Positions 41,127 to 49,046 of a stretch of DNA of 64,000 nt are shown here, piece after piece. The DNA lies in assembly GCF_004959855.1 (NCBI RefSeq), contig NZ_SPNT01000002.1, positions 434,001 through 498,000 on the forward strand. The letters run 5' to 3'. The notes below the pieces were generated by a model, which was not told the DNA's origin, ran no database searches, and worked only from the letters and a program-made list of their open reading frames with translations. A program made the position numbers and the translations under genes. Each line of letters begins with the position of its first letter. Position 1 is the stretch's first letter. The stretch comes from Nitratireductor sp. XY-223 (GTDB lineage Bacteria > Pseudomonadota > Alphaproteobacteria > Rhizobiales > Rhizobiaceae).

Positions 41127-41866
41127 GGCGACAGGGCCGGCTGCGCCTGCGCCGGGAACGCCTTCATTGCGCGTTCCGCCTCACCGATTGCCTCCGGCGT
41201 GCCGATGGTCAGCCACAGGCCTTCCCCGACCAGGCCGTGGAGCCGCCCGGCCGATATCGCGCGGTCATAGCACCAGTTGAGGGAAAAGGGTTCCTCGGGC
41301 GCATCGGCGAAGATCGAAGGGCTGGCAATGGCGGCGCCCATGTTCACGTAAGGATTTGGCGACGTTCCGTCATAGCGCGCTATCCGTCCCGCCCCGTCCA
41401 GGAGAAAATCGCCGCGCCCGCCATAGCCCACCACCCGGTCCATGGGCGCCGCCGTCAATAGCATGTCCATGCGGCCGGGAGACCAGGCCGCAGCAAGTTT
41501 CTTGAGGTGCAATTCAGCGCCCGGCTGTTCCAGCCAGAAGGTGTCGGCGTTCAAAATGTAGAACGGATCGGGTCCGAGAACGGGCAGCGCCTTGACCACA
41601 GCGCCCCCGGATTCAAGCAGCCGGTCGCGCTCGTCCGAAATCTCGACGGCATCGCCGGCGCGAGAAGACAGATGCGCGACAAGCTGATCGGCGAGATGGT
41701 GGGCATTGACGACGATCCGGCGGACACCGGCCGCATGAAGGCTGTCGAGGACGTAATCGATCATCGGCCGGCCGGCGACCGTGACAAGCGGCTTGGGAAC
41801 CGTTTCGGTGATCGGGCGCATCCTCATGCCGAGACCGGCGGCGAGGATCATGGCTGTTTCGGGCAT
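41123..41866 (-). CDS. murU: Nucleotidyltransferase, N-acetylmuramate-1-phosphate uridylyltransferase (MurU-like)
   Basis: A 247-residue sugar-nucleotide pyrophosphorylase. MILAAGLGMRMRPITETVPK is the activating G-x-G-x-R motif with its downstream lysine, followed by GRPMIDYVLDSL, LLESGGAV and the metal-binding ILNADTFWL (Asp about 107). The immediate upstream gene encodes an AmgK-type sugar kinase. In the known AmgK/MurU pathway these two turn recycled N-acetylmuramate into UDP-MurNAc, bypassing de novo synthesis, so I assign MurU by context. The ATG at 41864-41866 fits the family start; a GTG at 41905, right after the preceding stop, is a possible longer start. Confidence 0.82.
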   Translation of the reverse strand: MPETAMILAAGLGMRMRPITETVPKPLVTVAGRPMIDYVLDSLHAAGVRRIVVNAHHLADQLVAHLSSRAGDAVEISDERDRLLESGGAVVKALPVLGPDPFYILNADTFWLEQPGAELHLKKLAAAWSPGRMDMLLTAAPMDRVVGYGGRGDFLLDGAGRIARYDGTSPNPYVNMGAAIASPSIFADAPEEPFSLNWCYDRAISAGRLHGLVGEGLWLTIGTPEAIGEAERAMKAFPAQAQPALSP

Positions 41867-41905
41867 GTCGATCGTCCATTTCGCGGCAGCCTCGCGGCTC
41901 CGCAC

Positions 41906-43417
41906 TCATGATTCGCTCGGTGCAATTCCAGCCTCTGTGTAGCAGTCATGCAAGGGATGGAGAACCGGATGTTCGAGCGTGCGCCGCAAATAGGTCTCGA
42001 TACGGGGCAAATGGCGCATATATCCGGGTTTTCCGTCCCGTTGTCTCAGCCGCACGAAAAGGCCGAGGATCTTGGTCGCGCGCTGGCACTCCATGATCGC
42101 CAGCGCCTCGCGGAAGAGGGCCGGGTCGAAATCCGGATCCTCGCTGCGCGCCCGCTCGTAGCGCGCGACAAGGCGGTCGTGCAGCGCCGGCTCGACCGTC
42201 ACGCGGGCGTCCTGGACCAGCGAGGCGACGTCATAGGCGGCGGGGCCGATCATGGCGTCCTGAAAATCGATGAGGCCGACCCTTTCGATCCCCCGGCGGC
42301 CCACCTGCCAGAGAATGTTCGGCGAATGGAAATCGCGCAAGACGAGGCTTGAAGGCACCTCGGCCACCGTGTCGATCAGCCCGTTCCAGCCCGCATGAAA
42401 CCGTGCTTTCAGCTCCTCGGACGGCTCGGCGCCGAGCTTGTGCGGAAGATACCAGCTCAAATAAAGCTCGACCTCGATCAGCATCGCCTCGCGGTCGAAC
42501 GGCGGAATGTTGTGGGCGATCCCTCCCGGCGTCGTGATGCGCTGCGGGATTGCCGTGCGGTGCAGGGCGACAAGGACATCGATCGCGGCTTCCCATCGCG
42601 CAACGACGGGCCGGCCATTCTTGTCGAGAATGCCTTCCTGGCCGAGATCTTCGAGCAACAGGAAGCCGGCGTCGAGGTCCTGTGCCAGTATTTCCGGCGC
42701 CCTGAAACCGTTGCTTCGCAGCAGAAAATCGATCGCGACAAACGGGCGGACATTTTCCGCCGAATGGGCGATCTGGGCGTAACGCTTGCCGTCGCGCAAC
42801 ACCGGCCCGATCAGCCGCTCCGGCCAATCCATCAGGATAAAGTGCCCGCCGCCGGGCGTCGTCACCGTCTCGTAGGTCCGTGTCGAGGCGTCGCCCTGAA
42901 GAAATTGCCGGTTGCCGTCGCCATGGCCGGCGGCTTCCAGGAAAGCACGCACGTCCAGCGACCGGCCGATGCGCTCCAGTGCCGGATCCGGCCCGTCGAT
43001 GCGGATCCGCCGGGCATTGCCTGCCACTTCCGCGATTTCGACACGGACCGCATCGGGCGGCAAGGCACCGGCTGCGTTTTCCGGCCACTCGACCAGGACG
43101 GCACCGGCCTCGAGCGCCTCGTCGAGGCCGAGTTCAACGAGCTCATCCGCGTCGGCAATGCGGTAAAGATCGAAATGGGCGATGGAGACGCGCAGATCGT
43201 AACTCTGGACGAGCGTAAATGTCGGGCTCGGAACCTCCAGCTCCGGATCGCCCGCAACGCAGCGGATCAGCGCCCGGGCCAGCGTCGATTTGCCGGCGCC
43301 GAGATCGCCCCGCAGCGCAAGACAATCGCCCGGTCTGATGGCCAGCGCGAGATCCTGACCGAGCCTCTCTGTGGCCCGTTCGTCGCTCAGTGTGATTTCA
43401 ATCGGCAAACCAGCCAA
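41906..43417 (-). CDS. tsaE: TsaE-AmgK fusion: tRNA t6A ATPase plus sugar kinase
   Basis: A 503-residue two-domain protein. Residues 1-150 are TsaE, the ATPase of the t6A37 tRNA modification complex: GDLGAGKSTLARALIR (Walker A, about residue 38), VPSPTFTLVQSYD, HFDLYRI and VLVEWPEN. Residues about 170-500 are an aminoglycoside-phosphotransferase-like kinase: RTYETV and FILMDWPER (nucleotide site), VLRDFHSPNILW (catalytic loop) and IDFQDAMIGPAAYDVASL (metal-binding DF). This second half matches AmgK, the anomeric N-acetylmuramate/N-acetylglucosamine kinase, and the next gene is MurU-like. The fusion is known in alphaproteobacteria. It starts 16 bases after the divL stop. Confidence 0.92.
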   Translation of the reverse strand: MAGLPIEITLSDERATERLGQDLALAIRPGDCLALRGDLGAGKSTLARALIRCVAGDPELEVPSPTFTLVQSYDLRVSIAHFDLYRIADADELVELGLDEALEAGAVLVEWPENAAGALPPDAVRVEIAEVAGNARRIRIDGPDPALERIGRSLDVRAFLEAAGHGDGNRQFLQGDASTRTYETVTTPGGGHFILMDWPERLIGPVLRDGKRYAQIAHSAENVRPFVAIDFLLRSNGFRAPEILAQDLDAGFLLLEDLGQEGILDKNGRPVVARWEAAIDVLVALHRTAIPQRITTPGGIAHNIPPFDREAMLIEVELYLSWYLPHKLGAEPSEELKARFHAGWNGLIDTVAEVPSSLVLRDFHSPNILWQVGRRGIERVGLIDFQDAMIGPAAYDVASLVQDARVTVEPALHDRLVARYERARSEDPDFDPALFREALAIMECQRATKILGLFVRLRQRDGKPGYMRHLPRIETYLRRTLEHPVLHPLHDCYTEAGIAPSES

Positions 43418-43433
43418 TCGGCTAAACTTCCTG

Positions 43434-45983
43434 CTACTCCGCGGCCTGCGAAGGCAGCTGCGGGCTTTCCGGCAGTCGGCACACGACCCGGGTTCCGCTG
43501 CCCTCGTCGCTGCTGACGGTCACCGTACCGTTATGCAGGCTTACGAAGCTGTCAACTATGGACAGGCCAAGGCCCGCGCCGCTTCTGCGTCCGGTGCCGT
43601 TATGGGCCTCGAAGCGGTTGAAGACGGTTTTCAGGACATCGCCCGGAATGCCGGGGCCGTCGTCGCTGACCGCCAGGACGATCTCGTCGCCGTCGCGCTC
43701 GCACGACAGGCGGATCACGCTGCCCTCCGGTGCGTAGTTGGCCGCATTGCTGAGAAGCTTGAACAGGATCTGTTTGAGGCGCTGGGCATCGGCGGTGATC
43801 GCCTCGGCGCCCTTGCCGATCCCGACCTCAAGGGAGATATCGTTTTCCTTCAGCCGCGCATCGATGAGATCGATCACCTCGTCGGCCAGTTCACGCATGT
43901 CGAGGCGACGCATGTCGAGCTGCATGATGCCGGCATCGACCGTTGCCAGGTCCAGGATATCGTTGACGATTGTCAGAAGCAGGGCCGAGGACGTGGAAAT
44001 GTGATCCACATATTCGGCCTGCTGCGGGTTCAGCTCGCCGATCTGCGGCGTTTTCAAGAGGTCGGTAAAGCCGATGATGTTGGTCAATGGCGAGCGCAAC
44101 TCGTAGGAGACGTGCTGGACGAAATCGTTCTTCAGCACATCGGCCTTGCGCAGCGCCTCGTTCTTTTCTTTCAGGGCCTTTTCGACCCTGGCGCCGTCGG
44201 TCACGTTCACGAAGGTCAGCATGACCTGCGCGTTGGGCAGCGGCACGATCGCATAGTCGAGAACAATGCCGCTGTTCAGTTCCAGCCGGCCCTCGTGGGT
44301 GCGGCGCTCCTCGTCGAACCCGGTAATGACGGACGAAAAATGCTCCCAGCCGTCGGGGCGGTCATAGGACGGCGTGCAGATTTCCTTGATCTCGTTGATG
44401 TGGGCGCCGGTGGCGGCGGCCTTTTCCGGCACCGCCCAAAGCGCCCGGAACGCCGGATTCGAAAGGCGCAGCCGGCCATCGGCCCCGAACACGCAGACGC
44501 CCTCGGCGAGATGGTCGATGGTTTCGCCCTGGACCTTCACCAGCGTGTTGTAGCGGGTCTCCAGGTCGTATTTCTCGGTCAGGTTCTCGAACACCCAGGT
44601 GACGCCGCCGCGCGGATGCACATTGGCAAAGACGTTGAGCGTCTGGCCGTCCGGCAGATGCCACAGATCGGGCTGCGGATCGACCGACTGATAGACCGCC
44701 AGCGTCGATTCCTTCCAGTCGCGCCAGGAGCCGGGTTCCGGCAGGCGGCCTTCAGCCCGCAGTTTCTCGAGAAACTCGCCATTGGTGGGTTTCGATTCGA
44801 GATAGGGCGTATCGAGGTCCCACAGGCTCTGGAAGGCCTGGTTGTAGAACTGCAGCCGTTGTGCGCCGTCGAAGATGGCCACCGGAGTCGCCAGATGATC
44901 GAGCGTCTCGGAATGGCTGGCGATGGTGCGCTTCAACTCCTCGCGCACCGTCTCGATCTCGGTCACGTCCTGCGCCAGGCCCGCGGATCCCGCCGCGCTG
45001 GCGGCGTCGGTGATCTCGAAGAAGGTCCGGTTGCCGCGCACCACTGTCGAGACGCGATCGATGAAGGGCCGGTCGGTCAGCCGCTCGGACTTGATGCGCG
45101 CCCTTGCCTGGGTGCCGAGCAGTTCGAGACCGCGTTCAACCGCATCGGCGCCGCTGACGGCCTCGACGGCATTGCCGTAGGCCTGGTTGGCCCAGTTCAG
45201 TCGCCCGTCGATGTCGCGCAGCCAGACGGGCATGTCGATCGTGTCGAGCAGGCCCTGCAGCGTCTCGATCGCGCCGACGAGCCGGTCCCGCTCGATTTTC
45301 AGGCCGGCCAGCTCGGCCCGGGTGTTGGAGAGCGGTGCGACGCGCACGAAGGCGCGCCCGCCGGAGGTGCGGCCCTGCGCTTCCAGCAAATGGCCGCGCT
45401 GGGTTTCGACTTCGATATCGAAACTGTTTGCATGGGCCCTGAGCGAATCGATCGCGTGGTCGATGCGTGCCGCGCTGACCGGTTCGAGCCAGCGGCCGAA
45501 GGCCAGCAGATCCGCATTCGCGGGCGGCGCACCCGTATGCAGCGGCAGACTGCCGAGAAACTGGGCCGGCGACTGGCCGTCCCAGATGACGTAGCAGCGG
45601 TCCTTTTCCACGACCAGCGTCTGAAAGCGGGCCAGTTCCGTGTTGGCTTCGCTGAGCGCGGTCTGCAGCCGCGCATTGTCCATCGCGATCTTGCCGCGCT
45701 CGCGGATCACCCAGATCGCCGATATCATCGCCGCCGACACGGCGCCGATGACCAGCGCGAAATTCATCACTTCGAAGGAATTCACGAATACGCGGCTGCC
45801 GTGCCCGGCAAATCCCGACGGATCGGCCGCAGTCTGGGCAAGCGCGGGCCAGCTCAGACAGGTGGTCGTCAACAGTCCGAGACCGGAAAGGCGCGTTCCG
45901 ATCCGCCGAATCAAAGTTGTCATGCCTTCCCCGTACGTCCAGTTGCAGACGCCCGTCGTCGAAGACGATTCAGTCCCCGGCAT
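43434..45983 (-). CDS. divL: DivL, PAS-containing histidine-kinase-like cell-cycle regulator
   Basis: An 849-residue membrane-anchored regulator of the DivJ/PleC-DivK-CckA-CtrA pathway. The N-terminus has two hydrophobic segments (about residues 30-50 and 75-100), then a coiled coil (ARLQTALSEANTELARFQ) and several PAS-type modules. The dimerisation box reads FVQHVSYELRSPLTNIIGF: a Tyr (about residue 627) replaces the phospho-acceptor His, which is the hallmark of DivL. The ATPase domain is otherwise intact (KLLSNAANYAP, SDDGPGIPG, GAGLGLSIVDS). A good ribosome site (AAGGA) precedes the ATG at 45983. Position between ahcY and tsaE is conserved in rhizobia. Confidence 0.92.
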   Translation of the reverse strand: MPGTESSSTTGVCNWTYGEGMTTLIRRIGTRLSGLGLLTTTCLSWPALAQTAADPSGFAGHGSRVFVNSFEVMNFALVIGAVSAAMISAIWVIRERGKIAMDNARLQTALSEANTELARFQTLVVEKDRCYVIWDGQSPAQFLGSLPLHTGAPPANADLLAFGRWLEPVSAARIDHAIDSLRAHANSFDIEVETQRGHLLEAQGRTSGGRAFVRVAPLSNTRAELAGLKIERDRLVGAIETLQGLLDTIDMPVWLRDIDGRLNWANQAYGNAVEAVSGADAVERGLELLGTQARARIKSERLTDRPFIDRVSTVVRGNRTFFEITDAASAAGSAGLAQDVTEIETVREELKRTIASHSETLDHLATPVAIFDGAQRLQFYNQAFQSLWDLDTPYLESKPTNGEFLEKLRAEGRLPEPGSWRDWKESTLAVYQSVDPQPDLWHLPDGQTLNVFANVHPRGGVTWVFENLTEKYDLETRYNTLVKVQGETIDHLAEGVCVFGADGRLRLSNPAFRALWAVPEKAAATGAHINEIKEICTPSYDRPDGWEHFSSVITGFDEERRTHEGRLELNSGIVLDYAIVPLPNAQVMLTFVNVTDGARVEKALKEKNEALRKADVLKNDFVQHVSYELRSPLTNIIGFTDLLKTPQIGELNPQQAEYVDHISTSSALLLTIVNDILDLATVDAGIMQLDMRRLDMRELADEVIDLIDARLKENDISLEVGIGKGAEAITADAQRLKQILFKLLSNAANYAPEGSVIRLSCERDGDEIVLAVSDDGPGIPGDVLKTVFNRFEAHNGTGRRSGAGLGLSIVDSFVSLHNGTVTVSSDEGSGTRVVCRLPESPQLPSQAAE

Positions 45984-46113
45984 GTCTTGTTCCTTCTAGC
46001 CGCATCTAAGCCAAGACAGCCCTGCGAACACACCGGCCGTGTCGCCGGCAAGTGCGCGAATCATTGTGTCTTTATAGTAACTTGTTACCGAATCATGTTG
46101 AAGATGCGGCCCC

Positions 46114-46147
46114 AAAAAAGAAATCGCGCCCTGTGTCAAGGGCGCGA
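46114..46147 (-). terminator. Intrinsic terminator of ahcY
   Basis: On the minus strand TCGCGCCCT (46147-46139) pairs with AGGGCGCGA (46132-46124), followed by TTTCTTTTTT (46123-46114). It sits about 30 bases past the ahcY stop and separates ahcY from divL. The remaining 130 bases before divL show no gene. Confidence 0.9.
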
Positions 46148-46178
46148 CTACTATATATTGTGGGTAAGGCTGAGAAAA

Positions 46179-47579
46179 TCAGTACCTGTAGTGTTCCGGC
46201 TTGAACGGCCCCTGCTGGGTGACGCCGATATAGTCGGCCTGTTCTTCGGAAAGTTCGCTCAGATTCGCACCGAGCTTGTCCAGATGGAGCTTGGCGACTT
46301 TCTCGTCGAGCGCCTTCGGCAACACGTAAACCTCGTTGCCGTAATTCTCGCCCTTGCCGTACAGTTCCATCTGCGCGAGCACCTGGTTGGTGAAGGAGGC
46401 CGACATGACGAATGACGGGTGGCCGGTGGCGTTGCCGAGATTGAGGAGCCGCCCCTCGGACAGCAGGATCATGCGCTTGCCGTCGGGAAACTCCACCATG
46501 TCCACCTGCGGCTTGACGTTGTGCCATTTGAAATTGCGCAGCGCCTGGACCTGGATCTCGTTGTCGAAATGGCCGATGTTGCCGACGATCGCCATGTCCT
46601 TCATTTCGCGCATGTGATCGATGCGGATGACATCCTTGTTGCCGGTGGTGGTGATGAAGATGTCGGCCGAACCGACAGCGTCCTCGAGCGTGACCACCTC
46701 GAAACCGTCCATCGCCGCCTGCAGGGCGCAGATCGGATCGATCTCGGTGACCTGCACGCGCGCGCCGGCGCCGCGCAGCGAGGCGGCCGAGCCCTTGCCG
46801 ACATCGCCGTAACCGCAGACGACGGCCACCTTGCCGGCCATCATCACATCGGTGCCGCGCCGAATGCCGTCGACCAGCGACTCGCGGCAGCCGTACTTGT
46901 TGTCGAATTTCGACTTGGTGACCGAATCGTTGACGTTGATGGCCGGGAACGGCAGCAGGCCCTTCTGCTGAAGCTGGTAAAGACGGTTGACGCCGGTCGT
47001 CGTTTCCTCGGTCACGCCCTTGATGGCATCGCGCTGCCTGGTGAAGAAGCCGGGGGACTGCTCCAGGCGCTTGCGGATCTGCGCGAACAGGACCTCTTCC
47101 TCCTCGGAACCCGGATCGCTCAAAACGTCCTCGCCGGCTTCGGCGCGGGCACCGATCAAGATATACATCGTGGCGTCGCCGCCATCGTCGAGGATCATGT
47201 TCGACACACCGCCGTCGGCCCACTGGAAGATCTGGTCCGTGTAGGACCAGTATTCCTCAAGCGTTTCGCCCTTGACCGCGAACACGGGGGTGCCGGTCTT
47301 TGCAATGGCTGCGGCGGCGTGATCCTGGGTGGAGAAGATGTTGCACGACGCCCAACGGACCTCGGCGCCGAGGGCCTGAAGCGTTTCGATCAGGACCGCG
47401 GTCTGGATCGTCATATGGAGCGAACCGGAGATCCGCGCACCCTTGAGCGGTTGGCTGGCGCCGAATTCCTCGCGGCAGGCCATCAGCCCGGGCATTTCCG
47501 TCTCGGCGATCTCTATTTCCGTGCGGCCGAAATCCGCGAGGGCGATGTCGGCGACAATATAATCCGTACCAGTGCTCAT
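46179..47579 (-). CDS. ahcY: S-adenosylhomocysteine hydrolase
   Basis: Splits S-adenosylhomocysteine to homocysteine and adenosine, removing the inhibitory product of methyltransferases. 466 residues with the approximately 40-residue insert usual in bacterial long forms. [18 protein letters not shown] (substrate site, about residue 55), [14 protein letters not shown]-like [16 protein letters not shown] (about 225), the NAD-binding [14 protein letters not shown] (about 262) and the C-terminal [10 protein letters not shown] and PFKPEHYRY are all present. The ATG at 47577-47579 matches the family start; the longer frame to 47681 does not. Confidence 0.98.
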   Translation of the reverse strand: MSTGTDYIVADIALADFGRTEIEIAETEMPGLMACREEFGASQPLKGARISGSLHMTIQTAVLIETLQALGAEVRWASCNIFSTQDHAAAAIAKTGTPVFAVKGETLEEYWSYTDQIFQWADGGVSNMILDDGGDATMYILIGARAEAGEDVLSDPGSEEEEVLFAQIRKRLEQSPGFFTRQRDAIKGVTEETTTGVNRLYQLQQKGLLPFPAINVNDSVTKSKFDNKYGCRESLVDGIRRGTDVMMAGKVAVVCGYGDVGKGSAASLRGAGARVQVTEIDPICALQAAMDGFEVVTLEDAVGSADIFITTTGNKDVIRIDHMREMKDMAIVGNIGHFDNEIQVQALRNFKWHNVKPQVDMVEFPDGKRMILLSEGRLLNLGNATGHPSFVMSASFTNQVLAQMELYGKGENYGNEVYVLPKALDEKVAKLHLDKLGANLSELSEEQADYIGVTQQGPFKPEHYRY

Positions 47580-47684
47580 CTTGTTCTCCGAATGGGTGGG
47601 GGCCGGCCGAAATGCGGATTGCCGTCTCCGGGCCGTCCCGTTCACGCCGCCTTTAGCAGGCTGGACCCAAAAGGGCAACAAGAT

Positions 47685-47700
47685 ATAAAGAAGTCTTTAT
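47685..47700. promoter_or_regulatory. Palindromic operator upstream of ahcY
   Basis: ATAAAGA 47685-47691 and TCTTTAT 47694-47700 form a perfect 7-base inverted repeat around AG, about 105 bases before the ahcY start. Palindromes of this kind (ATAAAGA-type) are attributed to ArsR-family SAH/SAM-responsive regulators (SahR/SamR) upstream of methionine-cycle genes in proteobacteria. I assign it by resemblance and position. Confidence 0.5.
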
Positions 47701-47720
47701 GTGATTTGAACGCCCGACGT

Positions 47721-48011
47721 TCAGCATTCCTCGCCGAAACGGTTGGCGATGAGTTCGTCGAGCGCGTCCAGCGCCTTTTCAGCCTCCGGTCCCGACGCGG
47801 TCACGCTGATGCTGCAACCGGGGCTGGCCGCCAGCATCATCAGGCCCATGATCGAGGTGCCGCCGACGCTCATCCCGTCCTTGGTGACGCGGATCTCGGC
47901 ATTGAAGCTTTCCGCCAGCTGGACGAATTTCGCCGATGCCCGGGCATGCAGGCCACGCTTGTTGACGATGTCGAATTTGCGGACATGCTGTCCGGTCGCC
48001 GCTCCATCCAT
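47721..48011 (-). CDS. ptsH: HPr phosphocarrier protein
   Basis: Phosphocarrier of the regulatory phosphotransferase system. 96 residues. The phosphorylatable His is in NKRGLHARASAKFVQL (about residue 22), and the HprK target Ser is in VGGTSIMGLMMLAAS (about 53). No sugar-specific EIIBC is encoded nearby, which fits the regulatory rather than transporting PTS of rhizobia. It follows the EIIA gene by 3 bases and ends the ptsH-EIIA-hprK-chvG-chvI group. Confidence 0.95.
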   Translation of the reverse strand: MDGAATGQHVRKFDIVNKRGLHARASAKFVQLAESFNAEIRVTKDGMSVGGTSIMGLMMLAASPGCSISVTASGPEAEKALDALDELIANRFGEEC

Positions 48012-48014
48012 ACG

Positions 48015-48416
48015 CTATTTTCCACTCAGGACGCGGCTCGCGACATTGATGTATTTGCGGCCGGCCTCCTGTGCCTCGGCAAGCGCCTTCTCCATGTCGT
48101 TCTCGGTTCGAACACTTGCCAGCTTGATCAGCATCGGAAGGTTGACGCCGGCGACGACTTCGGTGCGTCCGCCGTCCATGACCGAAATGGAAAGATTGGA
48201 CGGGGTGCCGCCGAACATGTCGGTCAGGATGATGACACCTTCTCCCTCTTCGGCCTTGGAGACAGCTTCTATGATGTCCATCCGCCGCTGGTCCATGTCA
48301 TCCTCCGGACCGATCGAAACCGTCTCCAGCAGTTTCTGCGGCCCGACAACGTGCTCCAGCGCGTTCCGGAATTCTTCGGCGAGCTTGCCATGGGTGACAA
48401 GCACTAATCCAATCAT
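48015..48416 (-). CDS. PTS EIIA component, mannose (ManX/EIIA-Man) family
   Basis: A 133-residue protein. MIGLVLVTHGKLAEEFRNAL carries the active His (THG, residue 9); VIILTDMFGGTPSNLS (about 65) and VVAGVNLPMLIKL (about 88) are the EIIA-Man signature. It probably receives phosphate from HPr and reports carbon/PEP status. The ATG at 48414-48416 fits the family start; an upstream in-frame start at 48467 adds 17 non-homologous residues. A 152-base space separates it from hprK, so it may have its own promoter. Confidence 0.92.
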   Translation of the reverse strand: MIGLVLVTHGKLAEEFRNALEHVVGPQKLLETVSIGPEDDMDQRRMDIIEAVSKAEEGEGVIILTDMFGGTPSNLSISVMDGGRTEVVAGVNLPMLIKLASVRTENDMEKALAEAQEAGRKYINVASRVLSGK

Positions 48417-48568
48417 CTGCAACTGCTCCTGCGGTCTTGACCGGTCAGAACCCGCGCCATACTGCACCCTGCAGGGGGCGATTACCAGTGGAATGCCGCG
48501 CGTCCTGATGCGTCAATCGTTAAGGCTTAATTGCGTGCAGGCGTCATTTCAACAGGTTTAGGGGCTAT

Positions 48569-49039
48569 TTAAACAAGCAGCCCGTCATCCAACCGGGCCT
48601 GAAAGAGCGCAAACGGGTCGCTCAGGCGTCCGGGCTGCATATAAACCAGTGGCAGGGAGAGGCCGGGCAGGAACTCGCGCCGCGTCGCCGGGTCCGGCAG
48701 CCGGTCGCCGGCACCGGTGAATTCGACCGAGACGGCGATGTGCATGACCGCCTGCCTGAGGCTCTTCGTGCGGACAATGCCGGTGCCCCGCATTTCCATC
48801 AGGCCGCGTATCGGCTCCGGCGCGATGGCGACAATACGGCCGCCGGCGGCGCGCAAAAACACCTGATCATCGGCGATGAGGGCCGCAAAGCGGCCGCGCA
48901 GCAAAGCCGATTGAATGAACTCCTCGGCGAGGCGGCTCTTGCCGGCGCCCGGCGGTCCGACGACAAGCACGCCGGTTTCGCCGACGACAAGCGCTGTCGC
49001 ATGAATATTCGGAAGCTTCTTTTGATTAGCCTTCGGCAC
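48569..49039 (-). CDS. hprK: HPr kinase/phosphorylase, short alphaproteobacterial form
   Basis: Phosphorylates or dephosphorylates a serine of HPr in response to metabolite levels. About 156 residues, lacking the N-terminal domain of Firmicutes HprK as usual in rhizobia. Walker A is VVGPPGAGKSRLAEEF (about residue 27), then LIADDQVFLRA (catalytic Asp) and GLMEMRGTGI (about 100). The most plausible start is GTG at 49039, 8 bases downstream of the chvG stop; the open frame continues to 49111 inside chvG. The adjacency links the PTS to ChvG/ChvI. Confidence 0.9.
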   Translation of the reverse strand: MPKANQKKLPNIHATALVVGETGVLVVGPPGAGKSRLAEEFIQSALLRGRFAALIADDQVFLRAAGGRIVAIAPEPIRGLMEMRGTGIVRTKSLRQAVMHIAVSVEFTGAGDRLPDPATRREFLPGLSLPLVYMQPGRLSDPFALFQARLDDGLLV

Positions 49040-49046
49040 GCCGTGC

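Noticed and set aside
38544-41270. 908-codon open frame on the plus strand
   Set aside because: It is antisense to addB, whose protein is a clear family match. The translation is Arg/Gly/Ala-rich with no domain, as expected for an antisense frame in GC-rich DNA.
43371-46415. 1014-codon open frame on the plus strand
   Set aside because: It is antisense to divL and its flanks. No recognisable motif, while the opposite strand encodes an intact kinase-like protein.
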